From positions 1 to 44,368 of the forward strand of contig NZ_CALGFC010000069.1 in the NCBI RefSeq assembly GCF_937881195.1: a stretch of DNA of 44,368 nt, written 5' to 3'. The notes beneath the pieces are model-generated. The model saw only the letters and a list, made by a program, of their open reading frames with translations, did not search any database and was not told the DNA's origin. Shown one piece after another: positions 34,982 to 43,739 of this stretch (position 1 is the first letter of the stretch; every line of letters starts with the position of its first letter). The position numbers and the translations under genes are program-made. The stretch comes from an uncultured Methanobrevibacter sp. GTDB lineage: Archaea > Methanobacteriota > Methanobacteria > Methanobacteriales > Methanobacteriaceae.

Positions 34982-35477
34982 TGTTTTTACCCCTTAATTT
35001 CATGAATAATATAGAATAATGATAATTAGATAAATTATGAATATATTATTTTTATTATTATTTTATTAATACTGAATTATAATCAAATTTTTATAGTATT
35101 AAATGTTATACTAATTTTATAGTCTAATTTTAAAATCATTAATTATTTATTTAAAGATAAATAAATATATTTTTATATATTATTATATTATAATTTTTAT
35201 AATAATAATTATAATTTTTTTATAATAATATTATAATTTTTATAAATATTTATATATAAATATAAAATGCTATTAGTATAATAAATGTTAATGTTAGTGA
35301 TTATAAGGTATATAACTATTTAGTATTTTATAAGAGTTATATAATTAATATTTTTTAAATATTTCATAATTTTCAAAAACTTCAAGTTTTTGACAGTTTC
35401 GTATTTTAATTATTATTTATTTAGTATTTACAATTTTATTATTAATTTATAATCAAAAATCCTGGTCTGGTGATTAA
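34982..35477. other. Divergent spacer between hpt and srp54
   Basis: AT-rich DNA with a cluster of ATTATAATTTTTATAA-type imperfect palindromes at ~35190-35250 and a near-perfect palindrome at 35373-35393. No gene. The srp54 ribosome binding site GGTGAT is at 35470-35475. Confidence 0.5.
35373..35393. promoter_or_regulatory. Palindrome with 10-bp arms upstream of srp54
   Basis: TCAAAAACTT, one central C, then AAGTTTTTGA. The one-base centre fits a protein-binding DNA palindrome better than an RNA hairpin. It lies ~85 bp before the srp54 start codon. Confidence 0.5.
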
Positions 35478-36812
35478 ATGTTAGGAAATTTAGGGAAAAG
35501 TCTTACTAATACAATGAAAAAATTAGCAGGAATGACCGTCATCGATGAGAAAACTATTAAAGAAGTTGTTAAAGACATTCAAAGAGCTTTAATTCAGTCT
35601 GATGTTAACATATCTTTAGTATTAAAATTATCAAAAAGAATTGAGGATAGAGCCCTTAATGAAAAACCACCAAAAGGAATTACTCCACGTGAACATGTTA
35701 TCACTATTGTTTATGAGGAAATGGTAAACCTTCTTGGAAGTGAGCCACATGAACTTGAAATAGTTGATAAACCTTTTAAAATAATGTTCTTAGGTTTACA
35801 AGGAAGTGGTAAAACAACAACTATTGGAAAATTATGTAGATTTTTACAGAAAAAAGGTTTTTCACCAGCTGTTGTTTCTACAGATACTTGGAGGCCAGCT
35901 GCTTATGAACAACTAAAACAGCTAACTGAAGAAATGCAAATATCTCTTTATGGCGATCCTAACAATAAAGATGCTGTTGATTTAGCTGAAAAAGGACTTA
36001 AAAAATTTAAAAATCAAAAAATAATTATTTTTGATACTGCAGGAAGACATAAAGAGGAAAAAGACCTTCTTGAAGAAATGGAAAAACTTTCGTCTGTAAT
36101 AGAACCAAATGAAGCTATGTTAGTCATCGATGGAACTATTGGTCAACAGGCTGGAGAACAAGCTAAAGCATTTGCAACTACTACTGATGTTGGTTCAATT
36201 GTAATCACAAAACTTGATGGTTCTGCTAAAGGTGGAGGTGCTCTTTCAGCTGTTGCTGAAATTGGCGCTCCAATTAAATTCATTGGTACTGGTGAAAGAA
36301 TAGATGACTTCGAAGTTTTTGACCCTGAAAGATTTATTTCACGTTTACTTGGAATGGGCGATATTAGAAGTCTAATTGAAAAAGCTGAAGAAGTTGTGGA
36401 TGAAGATGTAGCTGCAGAAACAATGAATGCTATGTTAAGTGGTAAATTCACAATAAAAGATATGGAAAATCAATTTGAGATGATGAATAAAATGGGTCCA
36501 ATGAAACAAATTATGAACATGATTCCTGGGCTTGGTGGAAAAATACCTAAAGAAGCTTCTCAAATGACTGAAGATAAAATAAACAAATATAAAATTATAA
36601 TGTCTTCTATGAGCAACTATGAAAAAGAAAATCCAAAAGTCATTAAACAGTCTAGGGTAATGAGAATTGCAAAAGGCTCTGGAGTTAAAAATGAAGAGGT
36701 TAAAGAGCTTTTAAAGTATTATAATAATACAAAAAAGGCAATGAAAGGTATAGGTAAACGTGGAATGGGCGGAGGATCTATGGGTCGTCTGATGGGTCAA
36801 TTTATGAGATAA
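35478..36812 (+). CDS. srp54: Signal recognition particle 54 kDa protein
   Basis: SRP GTPase of 444 residues that binds signal sequences and 7S RNA and delivers ribosomes to FtsY at the membrane. It has an N domain (1-~95), a G domain with GLQGSGKTT (106-114), DTWRPAAYEQL, DTAGRH and TKLDGSAKGGG, and a Met-rich M domain (~300-444) ending in a Gly/Met tail (GKRGMGGGSMGRLMGQFM). GGTGATTAA precedes the ATG. dph2 follows 73 bp later on the same strand. Confidence 0.98.
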   Translation: MLGNLGKSLTNTMKKLAGMTVIDEKTIKEVVKDIQRALIQSDVNISLVLKLSKRIEDRALNEKPPKGITPREHVITIVYEEMVNLLGSEPHELEIVDKPFKIMFLGLQGSGKTTTIGKLCRFLQKKGFSPAVVSTDTWRPAAYEQLKQLTEEMQISLYGDPNNKDAVDLAEKGLKKFKNQKIIIFDTAGRHKEEKDLLEEMEKLSSVIEPNEAMLVIDGTIGQQAGEQAKAFATTTDVGSIVITKLDGSAKGGGALSAVAEIGAPIKFIGTGERIDDFEVFDPERFISRLLGMGDIRSLIEKAEEVVDEDVAAETMNAMLSGKFTIKDMENQFEMMNKMGPMKQIMNMIPGLGGKIPKEASQMTEDKINKYKIIMSSMSNYEKENPKVIKQSRVMRIAKGSGVKNEEVKELLKYYNNTKKAMKGIGKRGMGGGSMGRLMGQFMR

Positions 36813-36885
36813 TTTTTTTCTATGAATTTTCCTTATTTTTTCTCATTTTTCATGATTTTTAAATTTATTATAATGTCGATTTAAT

Positions 36886-37893
36886 ATGTCACTATATGAT
36901 ATGAATATTCAAAAAGCTGTAAATGCTATTAAAAAAAGAAATGCTAAAAATATTGGGCTTCAATTTCCAGAGGGTCTTAAAACTCAGGGAATAAATATTG
37001 CAAAGATTCTTGAAAAGGAAACTGGGGCAAATATTATAATTTCTGGAGATCCTTGTTTTGGGGCTTGTGATGTAAGTGATAACAAAATGGGGGATATTGT
37101 TGATTTAATTATTCATTATGCACATACTCCTCTTCCAATTAATTATAATGTTCCGATATTATTTATTGAGGCATATTCAAGTGTTGATATTTATAAATCT
37201 CTTGATGAATCTCTCGATTTAATAAAAGATTATTCAAAAATCGCTATAGCAACTACAACACAACATTTAAATCTAATAGATGAAATAAAAGATTATTTAG
37301 AGGATAATGGAAAAGAAATTGTTTTTGGATCTTCTAAAAGTACTCTTAAGGGCCAGGTATTAGGTTGTAATTTTTCTTCTATAAAAAATCTTGATGCTGA
37401 TGCATTTCTTTTTGTAGGTAGTGGAAACTTTCATCCATTAGGTATTCATCTTTTTACTAAATCTCCTGTAATAGCAGCAGACCCTTACATGGGTGAGGCT
37501 AGAAATATAGAAGAATTTGCCGATAAAATTTTAAGAATAAGGTTCGCAAGAATAACCAAGGCAAAAGATGCAAAGAAATGGGGTATATTAATCTCTTCTA
37601 AAGAAGGGCAATATAGGTTTGAATTGGCCAAAAAAATAAAGAAGGAACTTAACAATGATGGAATGGAGGCTTATTTTATAATGATAGATAATATAACTCC
37701 TGATTCATTATTGCATTACATGGATTTAGATGCCTTTGTAGTTACAGCTTGTCCAAGAATCGCTATTGATGACTCTCAAATGTATAAAAAACCATTAATA
37801 ACTCCTCAAGAATTGGAAATTGTTCTTGATAAAAGGAAATGGGAAAATTATCAACTTGATGAGATATTATTCCATGAAAAAGATAAATATTAA
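36886..37893 (+). CDS. dph2: Diphthamide synthase step 1 enzyme Dph2
   Basis: Radical SAM-like iron-sulfur enzyme of 335 residues. It transfers the 3-amino-3-carboxypropyl group of SAM to a His of translation factor aEF2, the first step of diphthamide synthesis. The three cluster cysteines fall where expected: Cys57 (SGDPCFGACD), Cys161 (VLGCNFS) and Cys289 (VVTACPRIAIDD). There is no good ribosome binding site; TTTAAATTTA lies ~25 bp before the ATG, so a leaderless transcript is possible, besides read-through from srp54. Confidence 0.95.
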   Translation: MSLYDMNIQKAVNAIKKRNAKNIGLQFPEGLKTQGINIAKILEKETGANIIISGDPCFGACDVSDNKMGDIVDLIIHYAHTPLPINYNVPILFIEAYSSVDIYKSLDESLDLIKDYSKIAIATTTQHLNLIDEIKDYLEDNGKEIVFGSSKSTLKGQVLGCNFSSIKNLDADAFLFVGSGNFHPLGIHLFTKSPVIAADPYMGEARNIEEFADKILRIRFARITKAKDAKKWGILISSKEGQYRFELAKKIKKELNNDGMEAYFIMIDNITPDSLLHYMDLDAFVVTACPRIAIDDSQMYKKPLITPQELEIVLDKRKWENYQLDEILFHEKDKY

Positions 37894-37896
37894 TTT

Positions 37897-38008
37897 TTTA
37901 GATAATTAATTTAGTATTATCAGATAATTAATTTATTATTATTAGATAATTAATTTAGTATTATTAGATAATTAATTTACTATTATAAGATAATTAATTT
38001 GATATATA
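37897..38008 (+). repeat. Five 22-bp tandem repeats starting 3 nt after the dph2 stop codon
   Basis: Units start at 37900, 37922, 37944, 37966 and 37988, each beginning AGATAATTAATTT and followed by a variable 9-bp tail such as AGTATTATT. The first copy sits in the 18-mer TTTAGATAATTAATTTAG (37897-37914), shared with the hpt 3' repeat in the same sense. Confidence 0.95.
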
Positions 38009-38302
38009 ATTTAAAATTTGTTTGTTAAATGTTTTATATAAAATCTTTAGTTTATACACAATTAATATATATGATGAAATTCAAAATTTATAACTTGCAA
38101 CAGTATATTATGTAGAAATAAATTTTATAGAAATATATTTATAGAAATAAATTTTAAAAATTCTATATACTAAAAAATTTAATGCAATCAAAAATTTAAT
38201 CTAATTCCGTTGAATATAATTAAAAATAAAGATATCAAGGGGTTTATTTTATTATCTATCTTATTAAATTTCATTAAAATTCTTATTTTTAGAGGTATAA
38301 AC
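38009..38302. other. Rest of the dph2-csl4 spacer
   Basis: AT-rich DNA with partly repeated TAGAAATAAATTTTA (around 38112-38157). An in-frame extension upstream of the csl4 ATG exists from 38210, but its content (hydrophobic, Ile/Lys/Asn) looks like translated spacer. Confidence 0.5.
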
Positions 38303-38872
38303 ATGAAAGTAAAATCTGGAGACTTTGTAATGCCGGGAGATATTCTTGGTGTTAGTGAACAATTTTTGCCTGATAAATGGACTTATGATGATGAAGGTTA
38401 TATAAGAGCATCTGTTTTAGGAACAGTTGATATTAATTCTTCGAATAAAAAAGTTTCAATACTTCCATCTTCAGGGAATCCTGCAGTTTTAAATGTAGGC
38501 GATAGTGTCTATGGGGAAATTACTGATGTTCGTGGTCAAAGAGCAATGATAAATGTTCAAAAAATGAAAAATAATGATAGAAAATTGGCTCTTCCTTATA
38601 TGGCAGCAATACATATATCTCAGGTTAAAAAAGGATATTTGGATAAATTAACTGATGCCTTTAGAATTGGAGATATTATTGAAGCTAAAGTATCAAAAAT
38701 AATGGGAGATAATTTAGACCTTAATACTGAAAATGAGGAAGATGGTGTTGTAAAAGCTATGTGTACTCGTTGCCGCGCATATATGATACCAACTGGTAGA
38801 AAAGATGAAGTTTACTGTGAAGTCTGTGATAAAAAAGAAAAAAGAAAGATTTCTACAAACTATGATTGCTGA
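38303..38872 (+). CDS. csl4: Exosome complex RNA-binding protein Csl4
   Basis: Cap subunit of 189 residues of the archaeal RNA-degrading exosome. It has an N-terminal domain (VKSGDFVMPGDILG), an S1 RNA-binding domain (~62-135, GDSVYGEITDVRGQRAMI) and a C-terminal zinc ribbon with Cys154, 157, 172 and 175 (CTRC, then CEVC). The ATG at 38303 is chosen because AGAGGT lies 6 nt upstream and the family starts here; a longer reading frame begins at 38210. The usual archaeal neighbours dph2 and rpoL flank it. Confidence 0.94.
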   Translation: MKVKSGDFVMPGDILGVSEQFLPDKWTYDDEGYIRASVLGTVDINSSNKKVSILPSSGNPAVLNVGDSVYGEITDVRGQRAMINVQKMKNNDRKLALPYMAAIHISQVKKGYLDKLTDAFRIGDIIEAKVSKIMGDNLDLNTENEEDGVVKAMCTRCRAYMIPTGRKDEVYCEVCDKKEKRKISTNYDC

Positions 38873-38993
38873 GGAATAAAAAGAACTTTTGAGATTTTTA
38901 TATTAGTAATTTTTTGCATAAATTTTTCATTTATGATGTTTCTAGAATATTTCTCATAATTTGTTATATTTTTGATTAATTTTAAATATACAT

Positions 38994-39057
38994 TTTTTAT
39001 TAAATAAGATTTTTATTAACTGATATTTTTATTAAATAAGATTTTTATTAACCGATA
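38994..39057. repeat. Two 32-bp tandem repeats upstream of rpoL
   Basis: 38994-39025 and 39026-39057 are identical except for one base (AACTGATA versus AACCGATA). The core is TTATTAAATAAGATTTTTAT. They lie in the presumed promoter region of rpoL. Confidence 0.9.
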
Positions 39058-39165
39058 TTTTTATTTACTGAATTAAATTAATAATATTTCTATTAGTAAT
39101 TTTTATATTACTTATTATTTAATTTATTTTAGCTATTATTTATTGATGATTTATAGGATGATAAG

Positions 39166-39441
39166 ATGGATGATATTGAGATTTTAAGAAGTACAAAATT
39201 AGAACTTGAGATAATGATTCCTGGTGAAAGCCATACCATTTGTAATGCTCTGAGAAAAATTCTCATGGAAGATGAAGATGTTGATTATGCTGTTTATGGT
39301 ATTGACCACCCTTTAATTGGTGAGCCAATAATAACAATCAAAGTTAAAAGAACTAAAGATCCTAAAAAAGCACTATTAAAAGCTTCAAATCAATTAAAAG
39401 AACAATCAAACGAGTTTAAAAAACTCGTAGAAGCAATATAA
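39166..39441 (+). CDS. rpoL: DNA-directed RNA polymerase subunit L (Rpb11 homologue)
   Basis: Subunit of 91 residues that pairs with RpoD to start RNA polymerase assembly, like the bacterial alpha dimer. GESHTICNALRKILMEDEDVDYAVYGIDHPL is split here by the usual alpha-like motif, with helix-forming KALLKASNQLKEQSNEF at the end. The length is normal. GGATGATAAG precedes the ATG. Confidence 0.95.
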   Translation: MDDIEILRSTKLELEIMIPGESHTICNALRKILMEDEDVDYAVYGIDHPLIGEPIITIKVKRTKDPKKALLKASNQLKEQSNEFKKLVEAI

Positions 39442-39679
39442 TTGTGTATTTCAATTGATAATATATTATTGATTATATATTATTGATTTGTATTTTATTT
39501 TAGGTTAGTAAATATTCTATTTAGTTTAATTTAACTATTATTTATTATTGGCTTAAGTTTATTGTTAGCTAATATTTTATTATTATGTGCTATTTATATT
39601 ATTTTTAATTTTTCCAATTATTTTTTTTATATTGTGTAAATCATATTTTGGTTTATAATTAATGTTTGTTGGGATATAA

Positions 39680-40123
39680 TTGTCTGATTACAAAAAACCT
39701 TCTATAACTGTTGATATAATTATTTTTAATGAAAATCATAATGATTTTAGAAAATCAATTAGAAATAATGAATTTATTTTAATTAAAAGGAAAAACAGCC
39801 CATACAAAGATCACTGGGCAATTCCTGGCGGATTTGTTGATTATGGGGAATCAGTTGAATGTGCTGCTTTAAGAGAAGCTAAAGAAGAAACAGGGATTGA
39901 TATTAAAATTTGTGAATTGTTTGGTGTTTATTCTGATCCAAAAAGGGATCCTAGGGGCCATACAATAACTATTGTTTATTTGGCTATGGGGAATTTTGAT
40001 AATATAAAAGCAGGTAGTGATGCTTCAGATTCATTTATTTCATCATTTAATGATATAATTAACCTTGATCTTGCTTTTGACCATAATAAGATATTATCTG
40101 ATGTTTTCAATAGATTAAAATGA
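39680..40123 (+). CDS. Nudix hydrolase (ADP-ribose pyrophosphatase-like)
   Basis: Protein of 147 residues with a full Nudix box at 51-72 (G-x5-E-x7-REAKEETG) after WAIPGGFVDYGE. The SDPKRDPRGHTITIVYLA segment behind the box is typical of the ADP-ribose/NADH-type and archaeal Nudix enzymes. Substrate unproven. The start is TTG with GGGAT upstream. It sits between rpoL and tfs, and it is not obviously related to transcription. Confidence 0.88.
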   Translation: MSDYKKPSITVDIIIFNENHNDFRKSIRNNEFILIKRKNSPYKDHWAIPGGFVDYGESVECAALREAKEETGIDIKICELFGVYSDPKRDPRGHTITIVYLAMGNFDNIKAGSDASDSFISSFNDIINLDLAFDHNKILSDVFNRLK

Positions 40124-40444
40124 TTTCATACTAATATAAATTTATAAAATTCTCCAATAATCAATTTTTCATGTAATTATATTAACCATTAATTAAATTT
40201 AATAGGAATAAATTAATATAATATAACCAATTAAAATATAACAAAATTAATATATAAAAAAATTTTAACAGTAGAATTTTAATGGAATTAAACTTTCAAT
40301 ATAAAAATTTTTTAAATAAAATTTTTTAAGTTTTAATATAGATAATACTTTTAATAATTTCAAATATTATTCATATTTATTAATTATATATTATTTTGGG
40401 ATTTTAGGATTATTATTAAAAATTATATTATTAGGAGGAATATT
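40124..40444. other. Spacer between the Nudix gene and tfs
   Basis: AT-rich DNA with no gene. The tfs ribosome binding site TAGGAGG lies at 40432-40438. Confidence 0.5.
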
Positions 40445-40759
40445 ATGGAGTTTTGTCCTAAATGTGGGGCTATGATGCTTCCAAATGGTGATAAATTTCA
40501 ATGTAAATGTGGATATTCAAAGGATTTAACTGAGGAAGATGCTAGTCAATATGAGGTTAATGAAAAAGTTGATGCAAAAGATAATGTAATAATGAAAGGG
40601 GAAGAAATTAACACACTCCCTACAACAAAAGCTACATGCCCTAAATGTGGACATGAAAAAGCTTCTTGGTGGTTACAACAGACTCGTAGTGCTGATGAAG
40701 CAGAAACTAGATTTTTAAGGTGTTTAAATTGTAAACATACTTGGAGAGAGTATGATTAA
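40445..40759 (+). CDS. tfs: Transcription factor S (TFS)
   Basis: Transcript-cleavage factor of 104 residues that rescues stalled RNA polymerase, related to Rpb9 and TFIIS. N-terminal zinc ribbon: Cys4, 7, 20 and 22. C-terminal zinc ribbon: Cys65, 68, 93 and 96, with the catalytic acidic pair Asp84-Glu85 in QQTRSADEAETRF. Because the DE pair is present, it should be an active cleavage factor and not an inhibitory paralogue. A strong AGGAGG precedes the ATG. Confidence 0.97.
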   Translation: MEFCPKCGAMMLPNGDKFQCKCGYSKDLTEEDASQYEVNEKVDAKDNVIMKGEEINTLPTTKATCPKCGHEKASWWLQQTRSADEAETRFLRCLNCKHTWREYD

Positions 40760-41343
40760 TTATTTATCTTAGAATTATTAGCTTTTATTAATTTTTCAGT
40801 TACATATATTAATTTATCTTGTTTTATATTAAATGAGGTATGTTTCTAATAATTAAATTCATATTCATTTTTTTATTTTAACTATTTATTCTTTTTAAAA
40901 TACTATTTTTTTTCATTAAATAGTCAATTTTATATTTTTCCCTATTGGGAATTACAATTTATTTGATTTTATTGTTATATACTGGTTAAATTTCAATTTA
41001 GACTTATTAGCTAAAATATTAATTATTAAATATTAAAAATTTAAATATAAAAAAATTTTATCAATAATTAATTTTATCAATAATTAATTTTATTATTTTA
41101 ATTATTATAGATATGAAAAATTGCCACTATTATCATTATATGAGAATTTATTTAATATTTCAATATAATTTATGCTATTGATTTATATATCATAAGTTTT
41201 TATAGTTAATTAAAAACTAATATATTGTTCTAAATATATTTTTAAAAAATTTTTTAAAAAATTTAGTTTATATTAAAAAATAATCATATTTAATGGTATT
41301 TTAAAAAATAATAAATATTTTAAAATTTTGTTGAGGAAATCCA
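40760..41343. other. 584-bp spacer between tfs and the acidic membrane protein gene
   Basis: AT-rich with no gene. AATTTTATCAATAATT is repeated twice in tandem (41054-41069 and 41070-41085). The run TTTTTAAAAAATTTTTTAAA near 41240 is low complexity. Confidence 0.5.
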
Positions 41344-42252
41344 ATGGCTGATTCCAAAAAAAATTCTGATGATGAATCAATTTTTGATAAAGTTGTTTCA
41401 TCTATTAATAAAATTGATGAATTTGATAATGAAAATAAATCAGATGAAGAAAAAAAAGAAGTCAATAATGAAAAAAAAGAGAAAAATTCTGATGATGAAC
41501 TTTTTTTAACTTCTAAAACAGACGAAATTCTTTCAAATGATTTTAAACGTAAATTCCCATTTTTAGCAATAATTGGTATTGTATTGGGCATAATTATTAT
41601 TTTAGCAGGTATTTTTCTTATTTTAGGTGCTTCTGAAAGAGTTGTTGATAGTGTTGCATCAGGTGAGACTGGAACATTAGCTATTTTTGTAATATTTTTG
41701 GGAATTGTGATATTGGGGGCATCATCACTTGTAATTTTATCAAAAAATAGTCCTATTTCTGATAAACTTGATAATTTAGAGGATTTAAAATTATTGGATG
41801 AGGATGAGGATTCAAAAAGAAAAAATAATTCAAAAAATAAGGATTCGGATGAAACTGTTGATAAATCTAAAGGTGAATATGCTGATTTAGATAATGAAAC
41901 AAAAAGAACTTCCAAATTAAATAATTCCGATGATTTTAAAAAGTTTAAAGAACTTGATGAAGATGGAAACGAAATTTCAAGTAATGATGGGGAAAATAAT
42001 GATAAAAAATATGATATTTTAGATATTGATGGAGAATTATCTAATTCAACTCATGCCAAATCTGATTCTCATGATGATGAAGGATCTAATGAGCATTTAA
42101 TTCAAGATACCAATGACATTAATTTAACAGATGGCAAAATTATTTCAAAAGAAGATTCTAACGAAATTTCATCAAATAATACTTCTTTAAATGTTGATTC
42201 TGATAATGATATTAAAAATAAAGAACATAAAAAAGAAAATTCTGATGAATAA
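41344..42252 (+). CDS. Acidic two-TM membrane protein of unknown function
   Basis: I do not recognise this 302-residue protein. Residues 1-70 are strongly charged (Asp, Glu, Lys, Asn), followed by two TM helices (73-95 FLAIIGIVLGIIIILAGIF; 111-133 TLAIFVIFLGIVILGASSL) with a short loop, then ~165 residues of Asp/Ser/Asn/Glu-rich, probably disordered sequence. Both tails probably lie on the same side. GAGGAAATCC precedes the ATG. Its place between tfs and pcn in an information-processing cluster is suggestive, but no function can be assigned. Confidence 0.75.
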   Translation: MADSKKNSDDESIFDKVVSSINKIDEFDNENKSDEEKKEVNNEKKEKNSDDELFLTSKTDEILSNDFKRKFPFLAIIGIVLGIIIILAGIFLILGASERVVDSVASGETGTLAIFVIFLGIVILGASSLVILSKNSPISDKLDNLEDLKLLDEDEDSKRKNNSKNKDSDETVDKSKGEYADLDNETKRTSKLNNSDDFKKFKELDEDGNEISSNDGENNDKKYDILDIDGELSNSTHAKSDSHDDEGSNEHLIQDTNDINLTDGKIISKEDSNEISSNNTSLNVDSDNDIKNKEHKKENSDE

Positions 42253-42689
42253 TTAATTATAAATTATCATATTGTCTTATATTTTTTAAATTATTCTATT
42301 TAGATTATATTTTTGAATTATAAAATTTATTTTATAATTTATAAATTATATCATTTATTTTATAATTTTTGATAAATTAGATAAATATAATTAGTATATT
42401 ATAAATTTTTAAATTATATTATCGATTTTGAAAATTTAAATTCTAATTCATAAAACTTTAAAAATCTATATATCTATAAATATGATGAAGAACTATCATA
42501 TATATACATTATACATGGTGAATAACATTGAACACATTGTTATCAATAGATTAGAATAATTATTATATATATTAAAATTATCCTACCTATATTAAAAATG
42601 GATTTATATTAAAATAATTTTTTTATTTATTATTAAATACAAGTTAATGTTATTTAAAGTCTTAAAACAGTTAAAGAGATGATTTTAAA
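42253..42689. other. Spacer upstream of pcn with an imperfect inverted repeat
   Basis: AT-rich. AATAACATTG, loop AACA, CATTGTTATC (42521-42544) pairs at 8 of 10 positions, and lies ~25 bp after a TATA-like CATATATATACATT (42497-42510). A 14-codon ATG frame (42515-42559) overlaps it, with no binding site. The pcn ribosome binding site is GAGATGAT (42676-42683). Confidence 0.4.
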
Positions 42690-43424
42690 ATGTTTAAAGC
42701 GGAATTAAGTAATCCCAATATTTTAAAAACAAGTTTTGATGCTATTTCATCTATTGTTGATGAAGTACAAATTCAAACTGATAGTGAAGGCATTAGATTG
42801 GATGCCCTAGATCGTAGTCATATCACATTTGTTCATTTAGAACTCAAATCAACTTTATTTGATGAATATGTATGTGATGAACCAGAAAAAATCAATATAG
42901 ATACTGATGAGTTTGTTAAAGTTTTAAAACGTTCTAAAAGTGATGATAGAGTAATAATGTCTCTTGATGAAGGAAGTTTCATTATAACTTTTGAAGGAGA
43001 AGCTAAAAGAACTTTTAAAATCAGATTAATTGATATAGATCAGGAACCACCATCACCTCCAAAATTAGACCACCCAACTCAATTTGAGATTCCATTTGCC
43101 CTTTTAAAAGATTCTATTGCTGATATTGATATATTTTCAGACAAAATATCTTTAAAAGTAGATAATGAATACTTTAGGGCTGGTGCTGAGGGTGAATTTG
43201 GAGATGCGAATATTGAATATTTGCATGGAGAAAAAATCGAAAATGATGCTAAATCTGTATTTTCTCTTGAAAAAATTAGGGAAATGTTAAAAGCAGATAA
43301 ATTTTCTGATATTGCTGTCATTAAACTTGGAGATGACATGCCTCTTGATCTTAAACTTAAAATGATTTCTGATGATGGAGAACTTAGTTTTTTACTTGCT
43401 CCAAGAATAGAAGCTGAAGATTAG
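42690..43424 (+). CDS. pcn: DNA polymerase sliding clamp PCNA
   Basis: Processivity clamp of 244 residues forming a ring around DNA that tethers polymerase, ligase and FEN1. Two repeated clamp folds with SEGIRLDALDRSHITFVHLEL (42-62, split by the fold's central strand), the interdomain connector LIDIDQEPPSPPKLDHP (~117-133) and the C-terminal LLAPRIEAED. The length is normal for the family. GAGATGAT precedes the ATG. It is followed by the GINS gene, another replication factor. Confidence 0.98.
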   Translation: MFKAELSNPNILKTSFDAISSIVDEVQIQTDSEGIRLDALDRSHITFVHLELKSTLFDEYVCDEPEKINIDTDEFVKVLKRSKSDDRVIMSLDEGSFIITFEGEAKRTFKIRLIDIDQEPPSPPKLDHPTQFEIPFALLKDSIADIDIFSDKISLKVDNEYFRAGAEGEFGDANIEYLHGEKIENDAKSVFSLEKIREMLKADKFSDIAVIKLGDDMPLDLKLKMISDDGELSFLLAPRIEAED

Positions 43425-43739
43425 CTCAGTTTCTAATTTACATTTTATTTGTTTCATTTTTGCTTTATTTATTTAATTATTTTATTTTAACTCATTTAAT
43501 TTTTTTAATTCAGCATATGGTGGTGTTTAATACTGCTTTTATTGAATTTAGATTTATTGGATAAATATTTATTATAATTTGAATTTTTAAAATTAATTTC
43601 AAAATATAAAAATATTTTAATATGCACAATTTAATAAATGTTAAAATTTAATCCTAATATAAGAATATAATTTTCATAAATAAATAAAATATAAAAATTA
43701 TATTAAATAATATTAAAAATAAATTAGAGATGATTACTT
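43425..43739. other. Spacer between pcn and the GINS gene
   Basis: AT-rich, T-rich just after pcn (possible terminator near 43480-43512). No gene. Confidence 0.5.

Noticed and set aside
38210..38302. N-terminal extension of Csl4 from 38210
   Set aside because: The extension reads like translated spacer (Ile/Lys/Leu/Asn), while the ATG at 38303 has AGAGGT at the right distance and the usual family start.
41240..41265. Palindromes of the TTTTTTAAAAAA type
   Set aside because: Low-complexity A/T runs pair with themselves by chance at this composition. I kept only palindromes containing G and C at symmetric places.
41301..41915. 204-codon minus-strand frame opposite the acidic membrane protein gene
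   Set aside because: Ser/Phe-rich translation is the antisense of Asp/Glu/Lys codons. The plus-strand frame has a binding site and coherent TM helices.
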